A DNA stretch of 64,000 nt from Burkholderia cepacia (GTDB taxonomy: Bacteria; Pseudomonadota; Gammaproteobacteria; Burkholderiales; Burkholderiaceae). A program made the position numbers and the translations under genes. Where the stretch lies: positions 930,001 through 994,000 of the forward strand of contig NZ_CP013444.1 in the NCBI RefSeq assembly GCF_001718835.1. Reading direction: 5' to 3'. Below the pieces are notes generated by a model that saw only the letters and a program-made list of their open reading frames with translations, had not been told where the DNA came from and did no database searches. The stretch's first letter is position 1. Each line of letters starts with the position of its first letter. Below, piece after piece: positions 20,354 to 28,946 of the stretch.

Positions 20354-20460
20354 TCCAGGGTTGTCAGGATTGTATCGATAGTTGGCCGGATCGCGGTAGG
20401 GGGCGGGATGCGGCGGCACTAAGCTGGCGTCAAGTTCCAACCCCAGGACTGGAGACCACG

Positions 20461-21705
20461 ATGCAACTGACGATTGACGACCTGCCTGCCGCGATTCGCG
20501 ACGCGAAAAAGGGGCTGCGCACCGATCTGCCCGGTTATGCGGCCACGTTCCGCGAGCTGGAGGGCGACATCGCGCGGCAGGTCGACGCGATCCGGCGCGC
20601 GCATGCGCATGGCCACGACGTGATTCCGGTGGTGCCGTTCGCGGACATCGCGGGCGGGACCGTCGATCCACTCGCGATCGACGCGCTCCGCGCGCGCGGA
20701 GCGTGCGTGATTCGCGGCGTGTTCGATGCGCGGCAGGCGCGCGACTGGAACGACGAGATCGGCGCCTACCTGGACGCGAACCGCTTCGCCGAGCGGCTCG
20801 ACGCGCGCGCCGAGGACCGCTATTTCGGCAACCTTGCGTCGGGCAAGCCGCAGATCTACGGCGTCTATTGGTCGAAGCCGCAGGTGGCTGCGCGCCAGTC
20901 GCCGGCACTGACGCAGGCGCGCGTGTTCCTGAACCGCCTGTGGCGGCACGCCGACGGCGGGCGTATGCACTTCGATCCCGATCAGGTGCCGGCCTATGTG
21001 GACCGGATTCGCCGCCGCCCGCCCGGTTCGACGTCGCTCGGGCTGTCGCCGCATGTCGACGGCGGTTCCGTCGAACGCTGGCTCGGTGCGAACTTCCGCC
21101 AGGTCTACCGTCACGTGCTGGCCGGCCGCTGGCGTGACTACGACCCGTTCGATGCGGCGTTCCGTCCGGACGTCGAGGAGATTCCGTCGCCGGCCGTGTG
21201 CTCGATGTTCCGCACGTTCCAGGGCTGGACCGCGCTCACGCCGCAGGGGCCGGGCGACGGCACGCTGCAGTTGATCCCGGTTGCGAACGCGATGGCCTAT
21301 GTCGTGCTGCGCGCGCTGCAGGACGATGTCGCCGACGACGACCTGTGCGGCGCGCGTCCGGGCCGCGCGCTGTCGATCCGACCGGAATGGCACGCATTGT
21401 TGCTCGACGCGCTGGTGCCGATCCCGCACATGGAGCCGGGCGACGCGGTGTTCTGGCACGGCGACGTCGTGCACGCGGTCGAGGATGCGCACCGCGGCAG
21501 CGGCGACAGCAACGTGATGTACATCGCGGCCGCGCCCGGTTGCGCGAAGAACGACGCGTACCTGCTGCGCCAGCGGGCCGCGTTCCTGCGCGGCGAGAGC
21601 CCGCCCGATTTCCCGGCCGATCATTTCGAGGTCGAGTTCGACGGACGTGGCGGGGAAGCGGACCTGACGCCGCTCGGCCGCGCGCAGATGGGGTGCGGGC
21701 TGTAA
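20461..21705 (+). CDS. DUF1479 (YbiU-like) protein, probable Fe(II)/2-oxoglutarate oxygenase
   Basis: This 414-residue protein of the DUF1479/YbiU family has no assigned reaction. A possible Fe(II)-binding facial triad is SPHVDGGSVERW (His-x-Asp) in the middle and WHGDVVHAVED near the C-terminus, consistent with a double-stranded beta-helix oxygenase. This is a family-based inference. It lies 107 nt downstream of the VOC gene on the same strand. The ATG at 20461 is preceded by CTGGAGACC. Confidence 0.85.
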   Translation: MQLTIDDLPAAIRDAKKGLRTDLPGYAATFRELEGDIARQVDAIRRAHAHGHDVIPVVPFADIAGGTVDPLAIDALRARGACVIRGVFDARQARDWNDEIGAYLDANRFAERLDARAEDRYFGNLASGKPQIYGVYWSKPQVAARQSPALTQARVFLNRLWRHADGGRMHFDPDQVPAYVDRIRRRPPGSTSLGLSPHVDGGSVERWLGANFRQVYRHVLAGRWRDYDPFDAAFRPDVEEIPSPAVCSMFRTFQGWTALTPQGPGDGTLQLIPVANAMAYVVLRALQDDVADDDLCGARPGRALSIRPEWHALLLDALVPIPHMEPGDAVFWHGDVVHAVEDAHRGSGDSNVMYIAAAPGCAKNDAYLLRQRAAFLRGESPPDFPADHFEVEFDGRGGEADLTPLGRAQMGCGL

Positions 21706-21745
21706 CGCCCGGCGCGCCGCCGAATCGGCCGCGAGCCTTCGTCAA

Positions 21746-21786
21746 TTCGACGCAATCGGCTGTCGGCGCAGCCGAAATCGACGCAA
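21746..21786 (+). repeat. Direct repeat TCGACGCAA upstream of the DDAH gene
   Basis: TTCGACGCAA (21746-21755) and ATCGACGCAA (21777-21786) occur 31 bp apart, about three helical turns. They lie 92-133 nt before the hydrolase ATG, flanking a CGGCTG/CAGCCG hairpin. The same ATCGACGCAA occurs at 23237-23246 before the lysP-like gene. The intervening lrp gene makes an Lrp-type site possible. Similar words also occur in coding DNA (for example near 48607), so this is weak. Confidence 0.35.
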
Positions 21787-21878
21787 CCGGCCTATTTTGA
21801 CTCCCGATAATGGTCTGGAACACAGGGCGGCGGCACGGCGCTTCGCGCCCGCCGCGACCCATGACCATGGAGGAGTCG

Positions 21879-22637
21879 ATGCAATTCACGCAAGCGATCG
21901 TTCGCCGCCCGGCCGCATCGTGCGCCGCCGGCCTCACGACCGCGCAGCTCGGCGCGCCCGACTACGACAAGACGCTCACGCAGTTCCACGCATACTGCGA
22001 CGCGCTGCGTACGCTCGGCGTCGATCTGACCGAACTGCCGCCGCTGGACGCGTTTCCCGATTCGCACTTCGTCGAGGACGTCGCGGTGGTGACACCCGAA
22101 TTCGCGGTGATTACGCGCCCCGGGGCGCCCGCCCGGCGCGGCGAGACCGCGCACATCGAAGCGGCGCTCGCCGCGCATCGCGACCTGCTGCCGATGCAGG
22201 AAGGCCGTCTCGACGGCGGCGACGTGATGCTGGTCGGCAAGCGCTTCTACATCGGCCTGACGGGCCGCACCGACGCGGAAGGCATCGCCGCGTTCGAATC
22301 GCTGGTGTCGCGCTACGGCTATTCGGTCGTCGCGGTGCCGGTGGGCGCCGGCCTGCACCTGAAGTCGGTCGTCAACGCGCTCGGCGACGACACGCTGCTC
22401 GTGACCGAGGCGCTGGCCGGGCACGCCGCGTTCGCGGGGTTCCGGCGGATCGTGGTCGCGCCGGCCGACGAATACGCGGGCAACACGCTGCGCGTGAACG
22501 GCACGCTGATCACGCCGGCCGGCTACCCGCGCGTCCATGCCAGCCTCGAACCGCTGGGCCTGCCGCTGCACGTGATCGATACGAGCGAATTCCGCAAGAT
22601 GGACGGCGGCCTGACCTGCCTGTCGCTGCGGTTCTGA
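21879..22637 (+). CDS. Dimethylarginine dimethylaminohydrolase (DDAH-type amidinotransferase superfamily)
   Basis: This 252-residue guanidine-modifying enzyme has the length of Pseudomonas DDAH. It would hydrolyse N-omega-methylated arginines to citrulline plus methylamines. The visible active-site elements are FPDSHFVEDVAVV (acidic pair), GGDVMLVG, catalytic His160 in GAGLHLKSVV and nucleophile Cys247 in DGGLTCLSLRF at the extreme C-terminus. The start at 21879 follows GGAGGAG closely; an alternative ATG lies at 21861. The following lrp and lysP-like genes suggest a basic-amino-acid theme. Confidence 0.9.
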   Translation: MQFTQAIVRRPAASCAAGLTTAQLGAPDYDKTLTQFHAYCDALRTLGVDLTELPPLDAFPDSHFVEDVAVVTPEFAVITRPGAPARRGETAHIEAALAAHRDLLPMQEGRLDGGDVMLVGKRFYIGLTGRTDAEGIAAFESLVSRYGYSVVAVPVGAGLHLKSVVNALGDDTLLVTEALAGHAAFAGFRRIVVAPADEYAGNTLRVNGTLITPAGYPRVHASLEPLGLPLHVIDTSEFRKMDGGLTCLSLRF

Positions 22638-22736
22638 CCGGATGGCATGCGCTGCGGTTCGGCCGGATAATGGGGCGCGCGTGCGAAGCCGGAGCGGCGG
22701 CGTGCGCCAGCCATCACCCGACCGGAGCGAACGCGG

Positions 22737-23201
22737 ATGACCGACAAGAAGATGCAGCTCGACAAGATCGATCTCCGGATCCTCGACATCCTGCGCACCG
22801 ACGGGCGCATTTCCTACCGGAAGCTGTCGGAGCTCGTGAACCTCACGCCGCGGCCCTGCCAGGCGCGCGTGGAGCGGCTCGAGGCGCTCGGCGTGATCGA
22901 GGGCTACCGCGCGGTGATCAAGGCGCCGCGCGCGACCAAGCCGATCGTCGTGATCGCGCAGATCGTGCTGGCCGACCACGGGCGTTCGCAGGCGCCGTTC
23001 GAAGACGAAATGCGGGCGAATCCGGCCGTGCTCGATTGCTGGCTCGTCAGCGGCACGTTCGATTTTCTCGTGCGGCTTGCGTGCGAGGATCTCGACGAAT
23101 ACCGGCGGATCGCGAACGTGTGGCTGGAAAGCCCGCGATTCCGGATCGAGAAGATCGTGACGACGGCCGAACTGCAGGCGATCAAGCGTAGCGTCGTGTA
23201 A
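22737..23201 (+). CDS. Lrp/AsnC-family transcriptional regulator
   Basis: This 154-residue regulator has an N-terminal winged helix-turn-helix (LDKIDLRILDILRTDGRISYRKLSELVNL in segments, then PCQARVERLEALGVI) and a C-terminal RAM ligand-binding domain (VLDCWLVSGTFDFLVRL). It probably senses an amino acid. It lies between the DDAH and LysP-like genes on the same strand, so both are plausible targets. The ATG at 22737 is preceded by GAGCGAACGCGG, a weak site. Confidence 0.93.
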   Translation: MTDKKMQLDKIDLRILDILRTDGRISYRKLSELVNLTPRPCQARVERLEALGVIEGYRAVIKAPRATKPIVVIAQIVLADHGRSQAPFEDEMRANPAVLDCWLVSGTFDFLVRLACEDLDEYRRIANVWLESPRFRIEKIVTTAELQAIKRSVV

Positions 23202-23314
23202 CGTCGCGCGCTGCTTCGAATCTGAATCCGCAGGCAATCGACGCAAAAGATCATGCCGGTTAATTGGCATCCCGAATCGAAAGGATCGAATCGGATCTTC
23301 CCTGGGTGAACGAC

Positions 23315-24838
23315 ATGGATGCATTGCAAGCGACAAAACGGGCGGTCGCGCCGTCGACAACGACGCTGAAGCGCCGTCTGCAGGGCCGCCACATCGCGAT
23401 GATCGCGATCGGCGGCTCGATCGGCACGGGGCTGTTCGTCGCGTCGGGTGCGTCGGTCGCGCAGGCGGGGCCGGGCGGTGCGATCGCCGCGTATATCGCG
23501 ATCGGGCTGATGGTGTACTTCGTCGTCACGGGCCTCGGCGAGATGGCCGCACTGATGCCGGTGTCAGGTTCGTTTGCGATCTACGGCGAGAAGTACGTCG
23601 ACGAAGGCTTCGGCGTCGCGCTCGGCTGGACCTACTGGTACAGCTGGGCCGTGACGATCGCGATCGAGCTGGTCGCCGCGCAGATCGTGATGCGCTACTG
23701 GTTTCCGACCGTGCCCGGCATCTGGTGGGGCGCGGGCTTCCTCGTGCTGATCTTCCTGCTGAACACGCTGTCGGTGCGCGGCTTCGGCGAATCGGAATAC
23801 TGGTTCTCGCTGATCAAGGTCGTGACCGTGGTCGCGTTCATCGCGGCCGGGCTGCTGATCGCCGCCGGCCTGATCGGGAACGGGCGTCCAGTCGGCTTGC
23901 GCAACTTCACGACCGGCGACGCGCCGTTCGTCGGCGGCGTGCACGCGATGATGAGCGTCGCGCTGATCGCGGGATTCTCGTTTCTCGGCACCGAGCTGGT
24001 CGGGATCACCGCCGGCGAATCGGAGAATCCGCGCAAGACGATCCCGCGCGCGGTGAAGCAGATCTTCTGGCGGATCATGCTGTTCTACGTGCTCGCGATC
24101 TTCGTGATCGGCCTGCTGGTGCCGTACACGGACCCGAACCTGCTGAAGAGCGACGTGACCGACATCGGCGTGAGCCCGTTCACGCTGGTGTTCAGCCATG
24201 CGGGTTTCCGGCTCGCCGCCGGCGCCATGAATCTCGTGATCCTGACGGCCGTGCTGTCGGCCGGCAACTCCGGCACCTACGCGGCGACGCGGATGCTGTA
24301 CAACCTCGCGACGGAAGGGCGCGCGCCGGCGATGTTCGCGACACTGTCGCCGGGCGGCGTGCCGCGCAACGCGCTGTACGCGACGATGGCCGTCGGCGGG
24401 CTGTGTTTCCTCACGTCGTTGGCCAACAACCAGAGCATCTATCTGTGGCTGCTGAACACGGTCGGCATCACGGGCTTCATCGCGTGGCTCGGCATCGCGG
24501 TCTGTCATTACCGGTTCCGCAAGGGGTTCCTGAAGCAGGGCTACCGGCTCGATCAACTGCCGTACCGCGCGAAATGGTTCCCGTTCGGGCCGCTGTTCGC
24601 GATCGCGATCTGCATCGTGATCTCGCTCGGACAGGATTACCAGGCGTTCTTCGCCGAGAAAACCGACTGGATGGAAGTGCTGTCGATCTACGTGTGGATT
24701 CCGCTGTTCGTCGCGATCTGGTGGGCCTATCGCCGGGCGCGCAAGAGCCGGCTCGTGCGCTACGAGGAGATGGACATCGGGCCGTGGCTGAACCGGTCCG
24801 TCGAAGCGGTCGACGCGGCGGCCGGCACGAAGCGTTGA
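23315..24838 (+). CDS. lysP: LysP-like amino acid permease (APC superfamily, AAT family)
   Basis: This 507-residue, 12-helix proton-coupled amino acid importer has the substrate-binding glycine loop (IAIGGSIGTGLFVASG). The central helices match the E. coli lysine permease closely from memory: FLGTELVGITAGESENP, SPFTLVF, LTAVLSAGNSGTYAATRMLY and FIAWLGIAVCHYRFR. Lysine is therefore the best substrate guess, with arginine or ornithine possible. The start at 23315 (MDALQATKR) was chosen; an upstream in-frame ATG at 23264 adds 17 residues not typical of the family. It follows lrp by 113 nt. Confidence 0.88.
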   Translation: MDALQATKRAVAPSTTTLKRRLQGRHIAMIAIGGSIGTGLFVASGASVAQAGPGGAIAAYIAIGLMVYFVVTGLGEMAALMPVSGSFAIYGEKYVDEGFGVALGWTYWYSWAVTIAIELVAAQIVMRYWFPTVPGIWWGAGFLVLIFLLNTLSVRGFGESEYWFSLIKVVTVVAFIAAGLLIAAGLIGNGRPVGLRNFTTGDAPFVGGVHAMMSVALIAGFSFLGTELVGITAGESENPRKTIPRAVKQIFWRIMLFYVLAIFVIGLLVPYTDPNLLKSDVTDIGVSPFTLVFSHAGFRLAAGAMNLVILTAVLSAGNSGTYAATRMLYNLATEGRAPAMFATLSPGGVPRNALYATMAVGGLCFLTSLANNQSIYLWLLNTVGITGFIAWLGIAVCHYRFRKGFLKQGYRLDQLPYRAKWFPFGPLFAIAICIVISLGQDYQAFFAEKTDWMEVLSIYVWIPLFVAIWWAYRRARKSRLVRYEEMDIGPWLNRSVEAVDAAAGTKR

Positions 24839-24877
24839 CCGGACGCCGGGTGCCGGGGCATCGCCAGCACCGCCGCG

Positions 24878-25792
24878 TCAGCGCGCTTTCTTCAGGTACG
24901 CCTTCATGAAGTCCACCCACGCGCGCACTTTCTGCGGCACGTGCCGCGTCGCGACGTACAGCGCGTAGACATTCTGCTGCGGAAACCGGTATGCGGGCAG
25001 CGCGTCGACCAGCGTGCCGCTTTCGAGATCGTCGCGCACGAGCCATTCGGGCAGCAGCGCGACGCCGCTGCCCTGTCGCGCGAGCTCACGCAACACCGAA
25101 GCATTGTCGACGACGAGCCGCGGTTTCGCGTTCGGCCGGAACACGTGCTCGCTGCCGTCGCGGCTCACGAGGGGCCACGCGGCGACGCGCTCGAGCCGGC
25201 TGTGGCCGAGCTGCGGCAGGCGGGCGAGCGCATCGGGCGTGTCGATGCGCGCCGCGCCCACCGTCGCGAGCAGCGCCGGGGACGCGACCGGCCGGACGTC
25301 GTAGCTGCTGAGACACACGCCGCGATACGGCAGGTCCGAGAACTGCTCCGCGCGTCCGAGCCGAATCGCGACGTCGAAGCGGTCGCGCACGAGATCGGCC
25401 TGCGACGTATGCGTTTCGAGCCGCACGCGCAACGCGGGATGCTGCTGCGTGAACGCGTGCAGCGCCGGCGCGACGACCATCGACGCATATTCGACCGTCG
25501 ACGTCACGCGCAGCATGCCCTGCATCCCGCCATGCTCGCCGCGCACCTCGTCGATCGCGCCTTCGGCTTCGTCGAGCACGCGCAGGCAGCGCTGGTAGAA
25601 GCGCTCGCCCGCGTCGGTCAGCTCGACACGCCGGGTCGTGCGCGTGAGCAGCGTGACGCCGAGCTCGGCTTCGAGCTGCTTCACGTTGAAACTGACGGCC
25701 GCCCGCGCCTGGTTCAGCGCGGTGGCGGCGGCCGTGAACGAACCGGCTTCGACCACGGCACGGAAAACGGCGAAACGATCGAGGCTCACCAT
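24878..25792 (-). CDS. LysR-family transcriptional regulator
   Basis: This 304-residue LysR-type regulator has an N-terminal winged helix-turn-helix (AVFRAVVEAGSFTAAATALN then AAVSFNVKQLEAELGVTLL) and a periplasmic-binding-like effector domain. The ending PQKVRAWVDFMKAYL is common in the CrgA/DsdC-like subgroup. The start at 25792 was chosen over 25873, whose extra sequence is not family-like. It is divergent from an MFS transporter 170 nt away, its likely target. Confidence 0.92.
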   Translation of the reverse strand: MVSLDRFAVFRAVVEAGSFTAAATALNQARAAVSFNVKQLEAELGVTLLTRTTRRVELTDAGERFYQRCLRVLDEAEGAIDEVRGEHGGMQGMLRVTSTVEYASMVVAPALHAFTQQHPALRVRLETHTSQADLVRDRFDVAIRLGRAEQFSDLPYRGVCLSSYDVRPVASPALLATVGAARIDTPDALARLPQLGHSRLERVAAWPLVSRDGSEHVFRPNAKPRLVVDNASVLRELARQGSGVALLPEWLVRDDLESGTLVDALPAYRFPQQNVYALYVATRHVPQKVRAWVDFMKAYLKKAR

Positions 25793-25962
25793 GGTTGTGT
25801 CGATCTCCGTGCGAAAAACGATATCCGGATCGAAGGGTACCGGGAATGCGCGGCGGCGCGCGCGGATTGTCAAAATTTTTCGACCGGACCGTTCGCATCG
25901 CCGGCCTTATCCGCGCGGCCTTCGGACCTTACACTGCGGCGTTTCGTTCGAGTTCCGCCGAC

Positions 25963-27348
25963 ATGTCCGACCGCTCCAGGATCGCCGCCGTCTACCTGCT
26001 CGGCTTCGCGATCGACCTCGCGAACATGTTCATGCTGAATGCCGCGTATCCGGCGCTGCAGCGCGAACTGCACGCGTCGGTCGCGCAGCTTGCGTGGGTC
26101 GGCAACATGTACGTGCTCGGCCAGACCGTCGTGATTCCGCTCGGCACGTGGCTCGCGCGCCGGTTCGGCGAACGGCGGGTGCTGTCGGCGTCGCTGCTGC
26201 TGTTCGGATGCGCGAGCCTCGGCGTCGCGCTGTCCGCGTCGATCGGGACGCTGCTCGCGTGGCGGCTGGTCCAGGGGCTCGGCGGCGGGTTGCTGATTCC
26301 GGTCGGGCAGACGATGGCCTATCGCGCGTATCCGCCGCAGGCGCGGGCGAGGCTCACGTCGGTCGTGATGATGGTCGCGCTGCTCGTGCCGGCGTTGTCG
26401 CCGGCGATCGGCGGCATTGTCGTCGACCGGGTGTCGTGGCGGACGATCTTCGCCGGCATGCTGCCGCTCGCCGTCGCGACCTGCGCGCTCGCATTCGCAT
26501 GGCTGCCGCGCGACGGCGCGCGAGCGCGGCCCGAGCCGCTCGACTGGCCGGGGCTCGGCCTGAGCGCGGTCACGCTCGTCGCGCTGCTGCTCGGGCTGAC
26601 GTTCGCCGGCCAGCCCGGCGCGGGACGGCTCGCGATGCCGACGCTCGCGGCCGCGTTTGCCGCCGGCATCGGCTACGTGTGGCACGCGCGCCGCGCGGCC
26701 GCGCCGCTGCTCGATCTCGGCCTGCTTGCCCAGCCGCTGCTGCGAACCGGCGTGGTGGTCTATCTGTGCGTGCCGGGCATCTTCACGGGCGTCAACCTCG
26801 TCGCCGCGCTGTACCTGCAGAACGGCCTCGGGCTGAGCGCCACGCACGCGGGCGCGCTGATGCTGCCGTGGGCGATCGCGTCGTTCGCCGCCATCGCGAC
26901 GACGCGCCGGGGCTTGCCGCGCTGGGGCGCGAAGCCGCTGTTCGTCGTCGGCATCGTGGTGGACTGCGCGGGCATCGTGCTGCTCGCGACGCCGCTGGCC
27001 GCGCTCGAGGCGGGGCGCGTGGCCGCGTTCGCGGCGATGGGGTTCGGTGCGAGCCTGTGCACGAGCACGTCGCAAAGCGCGGCGTTCGTCGATGTGCCTG
27101 CTGACCGGATGGGCGACGCGAGCGCACTGTGGAACATCAACCGCCAGTTGAGCTTCTGCGTCGGCGTGGCCGTGCTCGGCAGCGCGCTCAATGCGTTGCT
27201 GGGGTTCGACGCGGGCGGCCCGGCGTTGCTGCCTTACCGGCAGAGCTTCGCGCTCGCGGCCGCGCTGACGCTGATCCCGCTGTGGCTCGTCGCGCGGCTT
27301 GCAACTCGTCCCGCTGCGCTCGCGCAACCGGTTTCCCAACGATCCTGA
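25963..27348 (+). CDS. MFS transporter (DHA2/14-TM-like)
   Basis: This 461-residue inner-membrane transporter starts with YLLGFAIDLANMFMLNAAYP. A motif A-like loop (ARRFGERRVLSASLLLFG) and motif C-like segment (LVPALSPAIGGIVVDRVSWR) are visible. It fits proton-driven export of a small hydrophobic compound. The substrate is unknown. It is divergent from a LysR regulator and followed within 11 nt by an NTF2-like gene that is probably co-transcribed. Confidence 0.87.
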   Translation: MSDRSRIAAVYLLGFAIDLANMFMLNAAYPALQRELHASVAQLAWVGNMYVLGQTVVIPLGTWLARRFGERRVLSASLLLFGCASLGVALSASIGTLLAWRLVQGLGGGLLIPVGQTMAYRAYPPQARARLTSVVMMVALLVPALSPAIGGIVVDRVSWRTIFAGMLPLAVATCALAFAWLPRDGARARPEPLDWPGLGLSAVTLVALLLGLTFAGQPGAGRLAMPTLAAAFAAGIGYVWHARRAAAPLLDLGLLAQPLLRTGVVVYLCVPGIFTGVNLVAALYLQNGLGLSATHAGALMLPWAIASFAAIATTRRGLPRWGAKPLFVVGIVVDCAGIVLLATPLAALEAGRVAAFAAMGFGASLCTSTSQSAAFVDVPADRMGDASALWNINRQLSFCVGVAVLGSALNALLGFDAGGPALLPYRQSFALAAALTLIPLWLVARLATRPAALAQPVSQRS

Positions 27349-27358
27349 GAGTCACATC

Positions 27359-27757
27359 ATGAATTTGCCGAATCCGTATTTCAAGGAAGTCGTCGACGCG
27401 CACGTCGACATCGAAGCATGGCTGTCCGGCCGCGCGGAGCCCGGGCGGCTCGCGACGCTGATGGCGCGCTTCTCGCCGCAGTTCTCGATGATTGCGCTGC
27501 AAGGCGCGCCGATCGATTACGCGGGTGTCGACGCGCTGTTTTCGCAGGGATGGAATGCGCGTCCCGGGCTGCGGATCGAGATCGACGAATGTCGGGAAAT
27601 CGCCGCATGCGATGGCGGCGCGGTGATCGGCTATCGCGAGACACAGACCGACGGGACGGGGCGACGCACCGTCAGGCGCTCGACCGTCGTATTCGAGCGC
27701 GATGCGCACGGGCGCATCGTGTGGCGGCATCTGCACGAGACGCCGGTTGCCGGCTGA
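27359..27757 (+). CDS. NTF2-like / DUF4440-type small protein
   Basis: This 132-residue protein has the pattern of the cone-shaped NTF2-like fold: an N-terminal helix (YFKEVVDAHVDIEAWLSG), a short turn, then beta strands ending TVVFERDAHGRIVWRHLHETP. Members range from isomerases to uncatalytic ligand binders, so no reaction is assigned. It begins 11 nt after the MFS transporter and is likely in its operon. Confidence 0.75.
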   Translation: MNLPNPYFKEVVDAHVDIEAWLSGRAEPGRLATLMARFSPQFSMIALQGAPIDYAGVDALFSQGWNARPGLRIEIDECREIAACDGGAVIGYRETQTDGTGRRTVRRSTVVFERDAHGRIVWRHLHETPVAG

Positions 27758-27818
27758 TGCCGCGTCGGGTGGCCTCCAGCTTGCGCATCGGCAAGAGGAG
27801 GACCGGACCTCGGCGACG

Positions 27819-28946
27819 TCATTCCGATTCCGTCCCGGTCGCCCCGCCCATTTGCTTCAGGAACCGCCGCTGCGCGGCGATCAGCTCGCGGTAGGTGAGC
27901 ACCCGGTATGGCACGCCGTGGCGCGCGGCGATCGGCGCGGCGAGCGCCGCGAGCGCGTCGCAGTGGCGATGGTGCCAGGTCGGGAACAGATGATGGGTCG
28001 CGTGGCGGTGCAGCCCGCCGAGCCAGAACGCGAGCCAGCGCGGCTCGGGCAGCCAGTCGACGGCCGTATGCAGCCCGTGCTCGCGCCAGCCGTGCGGCAG
28101 CGGCTCGCAGTCGGGCGCGCGGTAGAACGCGACGTCGGCCCAATGCGTGCCGAGCAGCAGCCCGACGACGAAGCACGATGCGCACATCTGCGCGAACACG
28201 TATGCGGCGATGACGCCGCCCCATCCGACGCCGGTGCCGTGCAGTGCCCAGACGGGCAGCGCGAGCATCAGCGCGAAGTGCGCGAGCTTCGTGCCGACGA
28301 ACGTGAGCCAGCCGCGCACGCCGGGCAGCGCGCGGTGCCGCGCGACGGGCGTCTTGCCGAGCCGATCCGACCAGTCGTAGATCCAGCCGATGTACGGCAT
28401 CGACAGTGCCGCGATCAGCGGCCAGTACAGGTGCTGGTAGCGGTGGTGCGGGCGGCGCGTCTGGAACGGCGTCTGGCACAGGAAGAAGTTTTCCTCGAGA
28501 TCGAGATCGCGGCCCTCGATGTTCGCGTACGGGTGATGAAACGCGATGTGGCGCACGCGCCAGTACGCCGGCTCGATTCCGAGCGGCACGGTGACCGCGC
28601 GCGCGATCCACGCGTTCAGCCGGCGGCCCGCGGCGGGCGAGACGCGAGGCGGCCCGATCAGCGTGCCGTGCACGGCGTCATGCATGAAGTTGATCGCGAG
28701 CACCGCGAACAGCAACACGAACGCGACGTACCCGAGCGCGAAGCGTGCCGGGCCGCCGGCCGTCAGCGCGACACCGCCTGCGCCGAGCGCGGCGGTCAGC
28801 AGGAGGGCGCCCTTGAGCCATTGCCGCGCGTCCGCGTAGCGGTGGTCGCCCGTCCCGCGCAGGTAGGCGGCGGATGCGACGCGCAGCTCGGTGTCGAACG
28901 GCGGTGTGCCTTCGGGCCACACGTAGGTGGCGGGCCGCGGGTCCAT
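27819..28946 (-). CDS. Membrane fatty acid desaturase-like enzyme
   Basis: This 375-residue integral-membrane di-iron enzyme of the FADS superfamily has three histidine boxes: HDAVH (89-93), HIAFHH (133-138) and HRHATHH (313-319), the last followed by LFPTWHH. Several hydrophobic segments lie between them. It would desaturate or hydroxylate an acyl chain in the inner membrane. It is the last gene of the seven-gene leftward operon; its ATG overlaps the TGA of the preceding gene (ATGA). The substrate is presumably the product of the upstream ketosynthase/reductase, which is inference. Confidence 0.88.
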   Translation of the reverse strand: MDPRPATYVWPEGTPPFDTELRVASAAYLRGTGDHRYADARQWLKGALLLTAALGAGGVALTAGGPARFALGYVAFVLLFAVLAINFMHDAVHGTLIGPPRVSPAAGRRLNAWIARAVTVPLGIEPAYWRVRHIAFHHPYANIEGRDLDLEENFFLCQTPFQTRRPHHRYQHLYWPLIAALSMPYIGWIYDWSDRLGKTPVARHRALPGVRGWLTFVGTKLAHFALMLALPVWALHGTGVGWGGVIAAYVFAQMCASCFVVGLLLGTHWADVAFYRAPDCEPLPHGWREHGLHTAVDWLPEPRWLAFWLGGLHRHATHHLFPTWHHRHCDALAALAAPIAARHGVPYRVLTYRELIAAQRRFLKQMGGATGTESE

